In this document: piece after piece, positions 16,872 through 26,182 of the stretch
How the letters are laid out: every line of letters starts with the position of its first letter
Numbering within the stretch: position 1 is the first letter of the stretch
From: JAJEBT01 sp965214975
GTDB taxonomy: Bacteria; Pseudomonadota; Alphaproteobacteria; MPNO01; UBA830
Length of the DNA stretch: 64,000 nucleotides
NCBI GenBank assembly: GCA_965214975.1
Contig: OZ244055.1
Location: forward strand, 682,001-746,000
Reading direction: 5' to 3'
Program-made: the position numbers and the translations under genes
Notes under the pieces: generated by a model
The model's input: only the letters and a program-made list of their open reading frames with translations
Told to the model about the DNA's origin: nothing
The model's database searches: none

Positions 16872-17198
16872 ATGGGCGTCGTCGCACTCGATCTGACCAG
16901 GTTCACGCCTGCCGACATGCGAAAGATCGAGGCGTTGCGGAAGAAGGTCTGGACCATGCACCGCTGGTGCCGATGCGACCGCCGGGAAATCGACGGACGC
17001 GAGCACGTCTTCCTCTATTCGGGGGACCGCAGCCGGCAACCCTACGCAAGCTACCGCCTGTGCCGGAGCGACGACGGCGCCTACGGGCTCCGGGACGGCC
17101 GTTCGGACGACCTGCTCGCCACCGCGCGGACGGTCGACGAGATCATCGACGCCATCCCCGGAGACTTCTACCATGCGCACCGTCGAAGAGATGCGTGA
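16872..17198 (+). CDS. Hypothetical protein of 108 residues
   Basis: I do not recognise this protein. It is soluble, basic in the middle, and has a Cys-rich WCRCDRREIDG segment near residues 36-46 and a second Cys at YRLCRSD. The sequence is not repetitive and looks like a real small domain. The ATG at 16872 starts MGVVALDLTRF. It ends 12 bases before the RidA-family gene on the same strand, so it is probably first in a three-gene unit with ridA-like and nbaC. That context hints at a role in the same pathway, but no function can be assigned. Confidence 0.6.
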   Translation: MGVVALDLTRFTPADMRKIEALRKKVWTMHRWCRCDRREIDGREHVFLYSGDRSRQPYASYRLCRSDDGAYGLRDGRSDDLLATARTVDEIIDAIPGDFYHAHRRRDA

Positions 17199-17210
17199 GG
17201 GAAAACGCCC

Positions 17211-17654
17211 ATGGCCCGGTCGGACAGGCAATGCATTTCCGTTCCCGGAATGACGGAGGCGCTGCGCAAGGCGCGCGTGCCCTTGTCGCCGGCGGTCAAG
17301 GCGAACGGGTTCGTGTTCGTTTCGGGACTGCCGCCCATAGACCCCAGAACCGGCAGGATCGTCAACGGCGACATCCGCCGCCAGACCCGGCTCAGCCTGC
17401 AGAACGTCGGCAGGGCGTTGCGAGCGTCCGGCTCGTCGCTGGACAGGGCGGTCAAGGTCAACGTCTACATCTCGAACGCCGGGTACTACGATCTGGTGAA
17501 CGACGAATACCGGAAGTTCTTTCCCAAGGCGCCGCCGGCGCGGACTTTCGTGACGGTCGGATCCTGGCCGTGGGAGTTCGACATCGAGATCGACTGCATC
17601 GCGTTGTGCGAGGACGACCGACCGGCCCCGGCAGAGAAAAGGAGGAAGAAATGA
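17211..17654 (+). CDS. RidA-family protein, probably 2-aminomuconate deaminase
   Basis: The 147-residue protein has the YjgF/RidA fold signature: VFVSGLPPIDP in the first half, LDRAVKVNVYI in the middle, and PARTFVTVGSWP with the conserved Arg, then a carboxylate-bearing IEIDCIAL end. RidA proteins hydrolyse enamines and imines. Its stop codon overlaps the start of the 3-hydroxyanthranilate dioxygenase gene in an ATGA junction. In tryptophan and 2-nitrobenzoate degradation a RidA-family enzyme acts as 2-aminomuconate deaminase in the same pathway as that dioxygenase, so this role is the best inference; a generic RidA is the alternative. Confidence 0.8.
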   Translation: MARSDRQCISVPGMTEALRKARVPLSPAVKANGFVFVSGLPPIDPRTGRIVNGDIRRQTRLSLQNVGRALRASGSSLDRAVKVNVYISNAGYYDLVNDEYRKFFPKAPPARTFVTVGSWPWEFDIEIDCIALCEDDRPAPAEKRRKK

Positions 17655-18175
17655 CCGCTCCGATCCCGCTGAACCTGTCCAGATGGATCGACGACCACGC
17701 GGATCTGCTCAAGCCGCCCGTGGGCAACGCCCAGATCTGGGAGGACGGCGAATTCATCGTCACCGTCGTCGGCGGGCCCAATGTCCGCACCGACTACCAC
17801 GACGATCCCGGAGACGAGTTCTTCCACCAGCTGCGCGGAGACATGACGCTCCGCGTCATCGAGGACGGCAGGCCGAAGGACGTGCCGATACGGGAGGGCG
17901 AGATCCTGATGCTGCCCGCGCATGTCCGCCACTCTCCGCAGCGCGGCGCCGACACCGTCGGGCTCGTCATCGAGCGGATCCGCCAGCCCGGCGAACTCGA
18001 CGCCTTCGAATGGTACTGCGAGAAATGCGACGCCCGGGTGCATCGTCGCGAGGTCCGGGTCACGGACCTCGTCCGCGACCTTCCCCCGGTGTTCGAGGAA
18101 TACTACGGCGACGCGGCGCTCAGGACGTGCCCGTCCTGCGGGCACGGGAACCCGGGCAAGCCGGACGCCGGCTGA
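17651..18175 (+). CDS. nbaC: 3-hydroxyanthranilate 3,4-dioxygenase
   Basis: The 174-residue cupin opens the ring of 3-hydroxyanthranilate to 2-amino-3-carboxymuconate semialdehyde, on the route to quinolinate or to 2-aminomuconate. The catalytic iron ligands occur in NVRTDYHDDPGDEFFHQ and the ring motif LPAHVRHSPQR. The C-terminus carries the bacterial-type rubredoxin-like metal site: CEKC near residue 125 and CPSC near residue 162. It overlaps the preceding RidA-family gene by four bases, so the start is fixed. Neither the decarboxylase (nbaD/ACMSD) nor the dehydrogenase is in the window. Confidence 0.93.
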   Translation: MTAPIPLNLSRWIDDHADLLKPPVGNAQIWEDGEFIVTVVGGPNVRTDYHDDPGDEFFHQLRGDMTLRVIEDGRPKDVPIREGEILMLPAHVRHSPQRGADTVGLVIERIRQPGELDAFEWYCEKCDARVHRREVRVTDLVRDLPPVFEEYYGDAALRTCPSCGHGNPGKPDAG

Positions 18176-18205
18176 AACCCCGGATCCCGGCGCCGCGCCG
18201 CGCCG

Positions 18206-18724
18206 TCAGTCGTGGCCGCCATGGCCGCGGCGGTGACGGCCGTCGCCGGGAGGGCCGGCCCCGATCGGCCTCACGGCGATTTCCGCCCGCTTCCTGGCGC
18301 CGCTGGCGAAGAACAGCTCGACCTCGAACCCGTCTCCGGCCCGTAGCGGTTCGCGCAGGTTCAGAAGCATGATGTGACGGCCCCCGGGCCGGAAGCTGAC
18401 GGTCTTTCCGGCGGGCAGATCGACCCCGTCGAGCCTGATCATCCGCAGCACGCCGTTGTCGTCGACATGGTCGTGAATCTCGGTCCGTTCGGCGACGCCG
18501 GAACTCGCTCCCGTGAGGCGGTCGTTCCGGTGCCCCGAATTGGCGATGACGAGATAGGCGGCGCCGTTCACGGCCCGCCCGGCGCTCGCCCGCGCCCATC
18601 CCGACCGCACGTCGACCCCCGACGCGGCGTGGCGATGCCCGCTGGAGGCGTCGTCGGCCGCGACGCCGCCCGCGAAGACGCAGAAGACGGCGAGCGTCGC
18701 GGCAAGGCGCCGACTCGGCTTCAT
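18206..18724 (-). CDS. Periplasmic copper chaperone PCu(A)C
   Basis: The 172-residue protein has a signal peptide (residues 1 to about 23, ending GGVAA) and a PCu(A)C domain. The copper site pattern is present: a Met in RMIRLDG followed about 21 residues later by HIM in GGRHIMLLNL. The mature N-terminus (SSGHRHAAS) and C-terminus (DGRHRRGHGGHD) are His-rich and may bind additional metal. These chaperones deliver Cu(I) to cytochrome oxidase. A CopD-like gene lies 2.3 kb away but no oxidase genes are in view. It stands alone, convergent with nbaC. Confidence 0.88.
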   Translation of the reverse strand: MKPSRRLAATLAVFCVFAGGVAADDASSGHRHAASGVDVRSGWARASAGRAVNGAAYLVIANSGHRNDRLTGASSGVAERTEIHDHVDDNGVLRMIRLDGVDLPAGKTVSFRPGGRHIMLLNLREPLRAGDGFEVELFFASGARKRAEIAVRPIGAGPPGDGRHRRGHGGHD

Positions 18725-18903
18725 CTTGCCGCCTCCCCGGTGGATCGAACGGTTCCCGGCTCTTCGGCGAACGAAATCGCCACCCTTCCGGCGCGCCGGC
18801 CGCCGGACCGCCGGGAGCCGCGGAACCCGCGACGGCGCATTCTCGAAAACACCTGCTTCGACCGCCGCTGTCAAGCCCGGACCGCGCGCCGGGCCTCCGC
18901 CCG

Positions 18904-20097
18904 CTAGTGAAGCCGCCGCCGGGTCTGTCCGCCTTGGCGCAGAAGCTTCGTCGCCGCTTCGAGGCCGTCGATCGTCAGCGGGAACATCCGCCCGCCCATG
19001 ATTCTGTAGGTCATCCGGATGCTCGGCGTCGCCATCCAGCGTCCGGGCGGAACCGGATTGAGCCACACCGCCGAGGGGAACGCCTCGAGGAACCGCCGGA
19101 GCCACAGCTCGCCCGGCTCCTCGTTCCAGTGCTCGACGGAACCTCCGACCTCGGTCACCTCGAAGGGGCTCATGGTGGCGTCGCCCACCAGAATGACCTT
19201 CCAGTCCGGGCCGTAGGTGTTCATCAGCTCCCACGAGGGCGTCCACTCGCTGTAGCCGCGACCGCTTCGGCGCCACATCCGCTCGTAGGGGAAGTTGTGG
19301 AAATAGTAGTGCTCGAGATGCTTGAACTCCGACCGCGCGGCGGAAAACAGCTCCTCCGAAACCCGCACGAAACTGTCCATGGAGCCGCCGACGTCGAAGA
19401 GCGCGAGCACCTTGATCCTGTTGCGCCGCTCGGGCCGCATGCGGATGTCGAGCATGCCGGCGCGGTCCGCCGTCGCGCGGACGGTCCCGTCGAGATCGAA
19501 CTCGTCCTCGGCGCCCTCCCGCACGAACGTCCGAAGCTTCCGCAGCGCCACCTTCATGTTGCGGGTGCCGATCTCGACGTCGCCCTTGAGCGTCCGGAAC
19601 TGGCGCTTCCGCCAGACCTTGGTCGCGCTCCCGCCGCCGCCCTCGCCGCCGATCCTGACCCCCGCCGGATTGCGCCCGGAGTTGCCGAAGGGCGAGGTGC
19701 CTCCGGTGCCGATCCAGCGGTCTCCCCCGTGATGCGGCCGCTCCTGCTCCTGCAGCCTCCTCGCGAGTTCCTCCATCAGCTCCTCGAAGCCCATCGCCTC
19801 GGTCTCCCCGTCGCCGAGCTCCCGGCGGGCGAGGCCCCGCAGCCACTCCTCGGGGACGGTCTCCTCGAACAGCGCCGCGGTGTCGTTCATGGCGCCCCTG
19901 AAGAAATTCTCGAACACGAGGTCGAAGGCGTCGAACCAGCGCTCGTCCTTGACCAGGGCGGCGCGGGACAGGAAGTAGAACTCGTCGACCCCGCATCCCG
20001 CGACGCCCCTGTCGAGCGCCTCGAGAAGGGTCAGGTACTCGCGGATGGTGACCGGAATCCGGGCCTCGCGCAGCTGCCGGAAGAACTCGACGAACAT
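18904..20097 (-). CDS. CoxE-like VWA-domain protein
   Basis: The 397-residue protein follows the CoxE/DUF VWA layout: an N-terminal MFVEFFRQLREARIPVTIREY segment, a Gly-rich linker (residues about 150-180), and a C-terminal von Willebrand factor A domain starting near RIKVLALFDVGGSMD. The metal-ion site reads D-V-G-G-S, so the first Ser of the usual DxSxS is Gly. It is 14 bases after the MoxR ATPase gene and belongs with it. MoxR/VWA pairs act as chaperones that insert metal cofactors or remodel complexes; CoxE does so for CO dehydrogenase. No target enzyme is adjacent. Confidence 0.8.
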   Translation of the reverse strand: MFVEFFRQLREARIPVTIREYLTLLEALDRGVAGCGVDEFYFLSRAALVKDERWFDAFDLVFENFFRGAMNDTAALFEETVPEEWLRGLARRELGDGETEAMGFEELMEELARRLQEQERPHHGGDRWIGTGGTSPFGNSGRNPAGVRIGGEGGGGSATKVWRKRQFRTLKGDVEIGTRNMKVALRKLRTFVREGAEDEFDLDGTVRATADRAGMLDIRMRPERRNRIKVLALFDVGGSMDSFVRVSEELFSAARSEFKHLEHYYFHNFPYERMWRRSGRGYSEWTPSWELMNTYGPDWKVILVGDATMSPFEVTEVGGSVEHWNEEPGELWLRRFLEAFPSAVWLNPVPPGRWMATPSIRMTYRIMGGRMFPLTIDGLEAATKLLRQGGQTRRRLH

Positions 20098-20111
20098 CGG
20101 CCGCCGCCGTC

Positions 20112-20954
<843 letters not shown>

Positions 20955-21037
20955 GCCGCGCCTTCGGGTCTGCCGGGGTTTGGACGGGAGCGGAGGGTAG
21001 GGTAGTCTGCTCCGGCAATCAAGGGAGGCACCGGCCG

Positions 21038-21493
21038 GTGAACGCCGTCGCGCTCGCGCTCCATGTCCTCGCCGCCGTCGTCTGGGTCGGCGGCATGTTC
21101 TTCGCGATCATGGTCCTGCGCCTGGCGGCCGGCGAGATCGAGCCGCCGGTGAGGGCGCCGCTGTGGGGCCGCGTGTTCGCGAAGTTCTTCCCGTGGGTGT
21201 GGATGTCCGCGCTCGTGCTGCCGGTCACGGGCTACTGGCTGATCTTCGCGGTGTGGGGCGGCTTCGGCGCGCTGCCGCTTCACGGGCACCTCATGCACGG
21301 CCTCGGCCTGGTCATGATCGCCGTCTACCTGCATCTCTGGTTCGCGCCCTACGCCCGCTTCCGCGCGGCCCTGGGGAACGGCGACATCGCGGGCGCCGGC
21401 GCCGAACTCGACCGCATCCGCCTCCTCGTCACCGCCAACCTGGTACTCGGCCTGGTCAACGTTGCCGTCGGCGCGTCGGGCCGCTACTGGTGA
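21038..21493 (+). CDS. CopD-domain membrane protein
   Basis: The 151-residue protein has four predicted membrane helices and the opening ALHVLAAVVWVGGMFF with a conserved His and Trp, which is characteristic of the CopD/YcnJ copper-resistance domain. A Shine-Dalgarno AAGGGAGG (21021-21028) sits nine bases before the GTG at 21038 and decides the start. Copper binding is inferred from the family and from the PCu(A)C gene nearby. Another reading is a general b-type-cytochrome-like protein. It is followed by sseA in the same direction 32 bases later. Confidence 0.72.
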   Translation: MNAVALALHVLAAVVWVGGMFFAIMVLRLAAGEIEPPVRAPLWGRVFAKFFPWVWMSALVLPVTGYWLIFAVWGGFGALPLHGHLMHGLGLVMIAVYLHLWFAPYARFRAALGNGDIAGAGAELDRIRLLVTANLVLGLVNVAVGASGRYW

Positions 21494-21525
21494 CCGCGCG
21501 CCCGTCCCGCCCGAAGGACTCCGAG

Positions 21526-22374
21526 ATGAACCTGTCCGCCGTTGACGCGCTGGTCGGCACCGACTGGCTGGAACGGAACCTCGACGAACCCGGACTGCGG
21601 ATCGTCGAGGCGACCTGGTACCTGCCGACCGCCGGGCGCGAGGGCATCGACGACTACCGCGAGCGGCACGTTCCGGGGGCCGTGTTCTGGGACATCGACG
21701 AGATCGCCGATCCCGACAGCGCGCTGCCGCACATGCTGCCCGGCGAGGGCGCCTTCTCGGCGCACATGGGCCGCCTCGGCATCGCCGGCGACAGCCGCGT
21801 GGTGGTCTACGACAACAGCGGCATGCAGACGTCGCCGCGGGTCTGGTGGACGTTGCGGGCGTTCGGGCACCGCCGGGTCTCGGTGCTCGACGGCGGGATG
21901 CGGAAATGGCTCGCCGAGGGCCGGCCGGTCTCGGCGGAAGCGCCGGAGCCCGCGCCGGCGTCCTGGGCGGCGCGGCGCGACCCCGCGCTGGTCCGCTCGA
22001 TCGACGGGATCGTCGCCGACCCCGCCCGCCGGACCGAGCAGGTTCTCGACGCGCGGCCGGCCGGGCGCTTCGCCGGCGTCGATCCCGAGCCGCGGCCGAA
22101 CTGCCGGCCGGGCCGCATTCCGGGCAGCCTCAACCTGCCGTCCGCGACGCTCGTCGATCCCGGCGACGGAACGTTCCTGAACGGCGCCGCTCTCGAAGCG
22201 AGGTTCGCGGATTCGGGACTCGACCTCGGCGCGCCCGTGGTCGCGAGCTGCGGCTCGGGCGTCACCGCCTGCGTGCTCGCCCTCGGGCTGCACCTGCTGG
22301 GAAAGGAGGACGTCGCGGTCTACGACGGCTCGTGGGCGGAATGGGGCAGCGGCGACCGTCCGGTGGAAACCTGA
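21526..22374 (+). CDS. sseA: 3-mercaptopyruvate/thiosulfate sulfurtransferase
   Basis: The 282-residue protein has two rhodanese domains. The first contains VEATWYLPTAGREGIDDYRERHVPGAVFWDID-type sequence and is inactive. The second has the active-site loop CGSGVTA near residue 239. The CG(S/T)G loop, rather than the CRKG loop of thiosulfate sulfurtransferases, favours 3-mercaptopyruvate as donor. The ATG at 21526 follows GAAGGA. The next gene is a PLP enzyme of the cystathionine beta-lyase family 47 bases downstream, which fits a shared role in sulfur amino acid metabolism. Confidence 0.9.
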   Translation: MNLSAVDALVGTDWLERNLDEPGLRIVEATWYLPTAGREGIDDYRERHVPGAVFWDIDEIADPDSALPHMLPGEGAFSAHMGRLGIAGDSRVVVYDNSGMQTSPRVWWTLRAFGHRRVSVLDGGMRKWLAEGRPVSAEAPEPAPASWAARRDPALVRSIDGIVADPARRTEQVLDARPAGRFAGVDPEPRPNCRPGRIPGSLNLPSATLVDPGDGTFLNGAALEARFADSGLDLGAPVVASCGSGVTACVLALGLHLLGKEDVAVYDGSWAEWGSGDRPVET

Positions 22375-22421
22375 GCCTTGCGCGCCTATCTTCGGGCGAA
22401 CCCCGCCATTCGGACCGGAAC

Positions 22422-23591
22422 ATGAAAGAGGACACCAGGATCGTCCATTCCGGGCGCGACCCGCAGTCCAACCACGGCATCATCAACCCGCCGGTCTACC
22501 GGGCGTCGACGATCGCCTGGGGATCGGTCGCGGAAATGCGCCGCCGGCGCGAGCGCCGATGGGAGCCGGGGGTCTACACCTACGGCCGTCACGGCACGCC
22601 GACCCACGAGGCCCTCGAGACGGCCTTCGCGGAACTCTCGGGCGGCCACCGGTCGGTCGTCGTCTCCTCCGGCCTCGCCGCCATCAACGCCGCCATGCTG
22701 GCGTTCCTCGAGCAGGGCGACCACGTGCTGATGGTCGACAGCGTCTACGGTCCGGCGCGGGCCTTCTGCGACGGCTTCGCCGGCCGCTTCGGCGTCGAGA
22801 CGACCTACTACGATCCGGCGACCGGCGCCGGCATCGCCGGCCTGATCCGCGGCAACACCAGAATCGTCTACGTCGAGTCCCCTGGTTCCCAGACCTTCGA
22901 GATCCAGGACGTGCCGGCCATCGCCGACGCGGCGCACCGGGCGGGCTGCGTGGTGATCATGGACGACACCTGGTCGGCGGGGGTGCATTTCAAGCCGTTC
23001 GAGCACGGCGTCGACGTGTGCGCCATGGCGGCGACCAAGTACGTGGTCGGCCATTCCGACGTCATGATGGGGATCGTGACCGCCACCGAGGAGCACTGGG
23101 ACCGGGTGCGCCCCTCGGCCGCGGCGCTCGGGGCGAGCTCGGGGGCCGACGACGTCTACCTCGCGCTCCGGGGCCTGCGCACCGTCGCGGTCCGCCTGGA
23201 GCGCCACGAGAGGACGGGCCTCGCTCTCGCGCGGTGGCTCCGGGAGCGTCCCGAGGTCGACCGCGTGCTGCATCCGGCGCTTCCCGAATGCCCGGGCCAC
23301 GAGCTGTGGAAGCGGGACTTCACGGGCGCGAGCGGGCTGTTCTCGTTCGTGCTGCGCGAGGGCTTCGACGACGCCCGCGTCGCGGCCTTTCTCGACGGCA
23401 TGCGCCTGTTCGCGATGGGCGCGAGCTGGGGCGGCTACGAGAGCCTGATCCTTCCGGCGTCGCCGGTTCGCACGGCCACGGCGTGGCGCGGGCCGGGACA
23501 GCTGATCCGGGTGCATGCCGGGCTCGAGGACGCCGGGGATCTGGTCGCGGATCTCGAGGCCGGGTTCGCCCGGCTGAACGGCGCCGCCTGA
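22422..23591 (+). CDS. metC: Cystathionine beta-lyase-type PLP enzyme
   Basis: The 389-residue protein belongs to the Cys/Met metabolism PLP family. Visible signatures are the YGRHGTPTHEALE cofactor segment near residue 50, SSGLAAINAAML, the DDTWSAG aspartate region, and the PLP lysine in AATKYVVGHSD near residue 209. The GASWGGYESL motif near the end is characteristic of cystathionine beta-lyase and related gamma-elimination enzymes. It would cleave cystathionine to homocysteine, pyruvate and ammonia. The adjacent sulfurtransferase supports sulfur metabolism, but the exact reaction cannot be separated from cysteine desulfhydration. Confidence 0.88.
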   Translation: MKEDTRIVHSGRDPQSNHGIINPPVYRASTIAWGSVAEMRRRRERRWEPGVYTYGRHGTPTHEALETAFAELSGGHRSVVVSSGLAAINAAMLAFLEQGDHVLMVDSVYGPARAFCDGFAGRFGVETTYYDPATGAGIAGLIRGNTRIVYVESPGSQTFEIQDVPAIADAAHRAGCVVIMDDTWSAGVHFKPFEHGVDVCAMAATKYVVGHSDVMMGIVTATEEHWDRVRPSAAALGASSGADDVYLALRGLRTVAVRLERHERTGLALARWLRERPEVDRVLHPALPECPGHELWKRDFTGASGLFSFVLREGFDDARVAAFLDGMRLFAMGASWGGYESLILPASPVRTATAWRGPGQLIRVHAGLEDAGDLVADLEAGFARLNGAA

Positions 23592-23627
23592 CGGAGGCGG
23601 CGCGGCGGAGTCCGTGGAGAGGTGGCC

Positions 23628-24380
23628 GTGATCCGATGCCTCGCGGCCGCGGCCGTCGTCGCCGTCGCGACGCAGCCGGCGGCGGCGGCGGGCCCGATCC
23701 TGTTCGCCGCGGCGAGCACCCTCGAGGTCGTGAACGACCTCAAGGAACTCTACGCCCGCGCCGCCGGAGAGGCGTTCCGGCCGGTCTTCGGCTCGAGCGG
23801 CGGCCTCGCCCGCCAGATCGAGAACGGCGCGCCGGCCGACGCGTTCATCTCGGCGAACGTCAGATGGGTGTCCTATCTGACCGAGCGCGGCCTGGCCGCC
23901 GCCGGAACGCGGACGACGCTGTTCCGCAACCGCCTGGTGCTGGCGGCGCCCGGGGACTCGCCGGGTCACGCGGGCCCGCGCGACGGCGCCGGGATCGTCG
24001 CGCGCCTCGGCGCCGGGGACCGGCTGGCGATCGCCGATCCGCGCCATGCGCCGGCGGGGCAGTACGCCAGGCAGGCCCTGGTCTCGCTCGGGATATGGGG
24101 CCGCATCGCGCCCAGGGTCGCGAGAACGCAGGACGTGCGCGCCGCGCTCGCGCTCGTCGAGCGCGGGGAGGCCGCGCTCGCCGTCGTCTACCGCACCGAC
24201 GCCCGGCTCAGCCGGTCGGCGAGAATCCTGTTCACGCTCGACGAAAGCGGCCATTCGCCGATCGTCTACCAGGCGGTGCGGATCTCGGCGCCGGACGGGC
24301 CGGGCGCGCGGCTGATGGCGTTTCTCGGTTCCGGTGCGGCCGCGGAGGTCTACCGCCGCTACGGCTTCGTCGCCGACTGA
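23628..24380 (+). CDS. modA: Molybdate ABC transporter, periplasmic binding protein
   Basis: The 250-residue protein has a signal peptide (hydrophobic residues 5-20, ending AAAAG) and the ModA fold: ILFAAASTLEVVNDL at the mature start, FGSSGGLARQIENGAPADAFISAN, and VYRTDA in the second lobe. It binds molybdate or tungstate in the periplasm. GGAGAGG (23616-23622) lies five bases before the GTG at 23628, which I prefer over the GTG at 23622 because the latter overlaps the ribosome site. It is first in modABC; no Mo-box or ModE is visible. Confidence 0.9.
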   Translation: MIRCLAAAAVVAVATQPAAAAGPILFAAASTLEVVNDLKELYARAAGEAFRPVFGSSGGLARQIENGAPADAFISANVRWVSYLTERGLAAAGTRTTLFRNRLVLAAPGDSPGHAGPRDGAGIVARLGAGDRLAIADPRHAPAGQYARQALVSLGIWGRIAPRVARTQDVRAALALVERGEAALAVVYRTDARLSRSARILFTLDESGHSPIVYQAVRISAPDGPGARLMAFLGSGAAAEVYRRYGFVAD

Positions 24381-24383
24381 ACG

Positions 24384-25085
24384 ATGTTCCTGCCGTCGCC
24401 CGCCGAGATCGAGGCGATCCGCCTCAGCCTGCGCGTGGCGTTCTGGGCGGTTCTTGTCAGCCTGCCGTTCGGGATCGCCGTTGCCTGGGCGCTGGCGCGC
24501 TGGAACTTTCCGGGCAAGACCGCGGTCAACGCCGTCATCCACCTGCCGCTCGTGGTTCCGCCGGTGGTGGTCGGGTACATCCTGCTGGTCCTGCTGGGCC
24601 GCCGGGGGCCGGTCGGCAGCTGGCTTCACGACGTTTTCGGCGTGACGCTGGGCTTCTCGTGGCGCGGCGCGGCGGTGGCCGCCGGCGTCATGGCGTTCCC
24701 GCTGATGGTGCGCGCGATCCAGCTCTCCATCGAGGCGGTCGACCGCCGGCTGGAGCAGGCGGCGAGAACCCTCGGCGCGGGGCCGCTCGACGTCTTCTTC
24801 AGCGTCTCGCTGCCGCTGTCGGGAAGCGGGATCGTGGTGGGGACGCTCCTCGCCTTCGCCCGCTCGCTCGGCGAGTTCGGCGCGACCATCACGTTCGTTT
24901 CGGCGATCCCGGGCGAGACCACCACGCTTCCGGTGACGCTGTACGGGCTGACGCAGATCCCGGGAGAGGAGCAGGGCGCGCTGAGGCTGGTCGTGATCTC
25001 GGTCCTGGTGGCCTGCGCGGCCCTTCTCGCGTCCGAGATCGTCGCGCGCCGGGTGCGGCGGCGGATCGCCGGCAGCCATGCTTGA
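24384..25085 (+). CDS. modB: Molybdate ABC transporter, permease
   Basis: The 233-residue inner membrane protein has about five hydrophobic helices and the EAA-type cytoplasmic loop EQAARTLGAGPLDVFFSVSLPL, which docks to the ATPase. The LGEFGATITFVSAIPGET segment is typical of ModB and CysT/W relatives. The ATG is three bases after the modA stop, and the 3' end overlaps modC by eight bases, so the three genes are translated together. Confidence 0.94.
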   Translation: MFLPSPAEIEAIRLSLRVAFWAVLVSLPFGIAVAWALARWNFPGKTAVNAVIHLPLVVPPVVVGYILLVLLGRRGPVGSWLHDVFGVTLGFSWRGAAVAAGVMAFPLMVRAIQLSIEAVDRRLEQAARTLGAGPLDVFFSVSLPLSGSGIVVGTLLAFARSLGEFGATITFVSAIPGETTTLPVTLYGLTQIPGEEQGALRLVVISVLVACAALLASEIVARRVRRRIAGSHA

Positions 25086-26163
25086 GGTCGATGTCGAGAA
25101 GCGCCTCGGGGAGTTCTCCGTGCGCGCGCGCTTCGACGCGGGCGCCGGAGTGACCGCGCTTTTCGGGCGGTCCGGCGCGGGCAAGACCAGCATCGTCCAG
25201 ATGCTGGCCGGCCTGGTCGTTCCGGACAGGGGCCGGATCGTTCTCGACGGCACGGTCCTGTTCGACCACGCCGGGAGGATCCGCGTTCCCCCCGAGCGGA
25301 GGCGCATCGGCTACATCTTCCAGGACGCGCGGCTGTTTCCGCACATGACGGTCCGGCGCAACCTGGAGTTCGGACAGCGCCGGCGCCGCGGCGTCCGGTC
25401 GCCGGTGACCCTCGACGCCGTCGTCGGGGTGCTCGGAATCGAGCGTCTGCTCGGCCGCCGGATTCACGATCTCTCGGGCGGGGAGCGCCAGCGGGTGGCG
25501 ATCGGACGGGCGCTTCTGACGTCGCCGCGGCTTCTGCTGATGGACGAGCCTCTCGCGTCCCTCGACGCCGAGCGGAAACGCGAGATCATCCCGTTCATCG
25601 ACCGGGTCCGCCGGCAGTTCCGGATTCCGACGGTCTACGTGAGCCACGCGATCGACGAGATTCTCGAACTCGCCTCGACCGCGGTTCTCGTGGACGACGG
25701 AAGGGTCGTCGCGGCCGGATCCGTGGAGACGGTCATGAACCGGAGGGAGCTCGCGCGCGTCGTGGGGCAGGGCGAGGCGGGCACGGTGATCCGGGCCGAG
25801 GTGTCGTGCCTGGATGCGCGGGACGGCCTGGCGGCGCTCGCGTTCCCGGGGGGCGAGTTCCACGTGCCGGCGTCCGGTCTGGAGCCGGGCGCGGCGGTGC
25901 GGATCCGGGTGCGTGCCCGCGACGTGAGCCTCGCCCTCGAACGCCCGCGGGGCGTGAGCGTTCTCAACGTGTTTCCCGGCAGGGTCGCCGAGATCGCGGA
26001 CGCCGGGGACGCGCAGGCGGACATCCTGGTCGACGTCGGGGGCGCCCGTCTGTGGTCGCGCGTGACGGCGAGGTCGGTGCGGGAACTCGGCCTCGCGCCC
26101 GGCAGGCCGGTTCACGCGATGGTCAAGGCCGTGGCCGTCGACCGTCCAGGCCAGCGCGGATAG
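25078..26163 (+). CDS. modC: Molybdate ABC transporter, ATP-binding protein
   Basis: The 361-residue ATPase has Walker A GRSGAGKTS near residue 32, a Q-loop in YIFQDARLF, the signature LSGGERQRVAIGRAL, and Walker B LLLMDEPLASLD. The C-terminal 120 residues form a TOBE/molybdopterin-binding-like domain typical of ModC, not of generic importers. It overlaps modB by eight bases. Downstream, the gene converges with the hydroquinone reductase gene. Confidence 0.94.
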   Translation: MLEVDVEKRLGEFSVRARFDAGAGVTALFGRSGAGKTSIVQMLAGLVVPDRGRIVLDGTVLFDHAGRIRVPPERRRIGYIFQDARLFPHMTVRRNLEFGQRRRRGVRSPVTLDAVVGVLGIERLLGRRIHDLSGGERQRVAIGRALLTSPRLLLMDEPLASLDAERKREIIPFIDRVRRQFRIPTVYVSHAIDEILELASTAVLVDDGRVVAAGSVETVMNRRELARVVGQGEAGTVIRAEVSCLDARDGLAALAFPGGEFHVPASGLEPGAAVRIRVRARDVSLALERPRGVSVLNVFPGRVAEIADAGDAQADILVDVGGARLWSRVTARSVRELGLAPGRPVHAMVKAVAVDRPGQRG

Positions 26164-26182
26164 CGGCCCGCCGGGACCGTCT

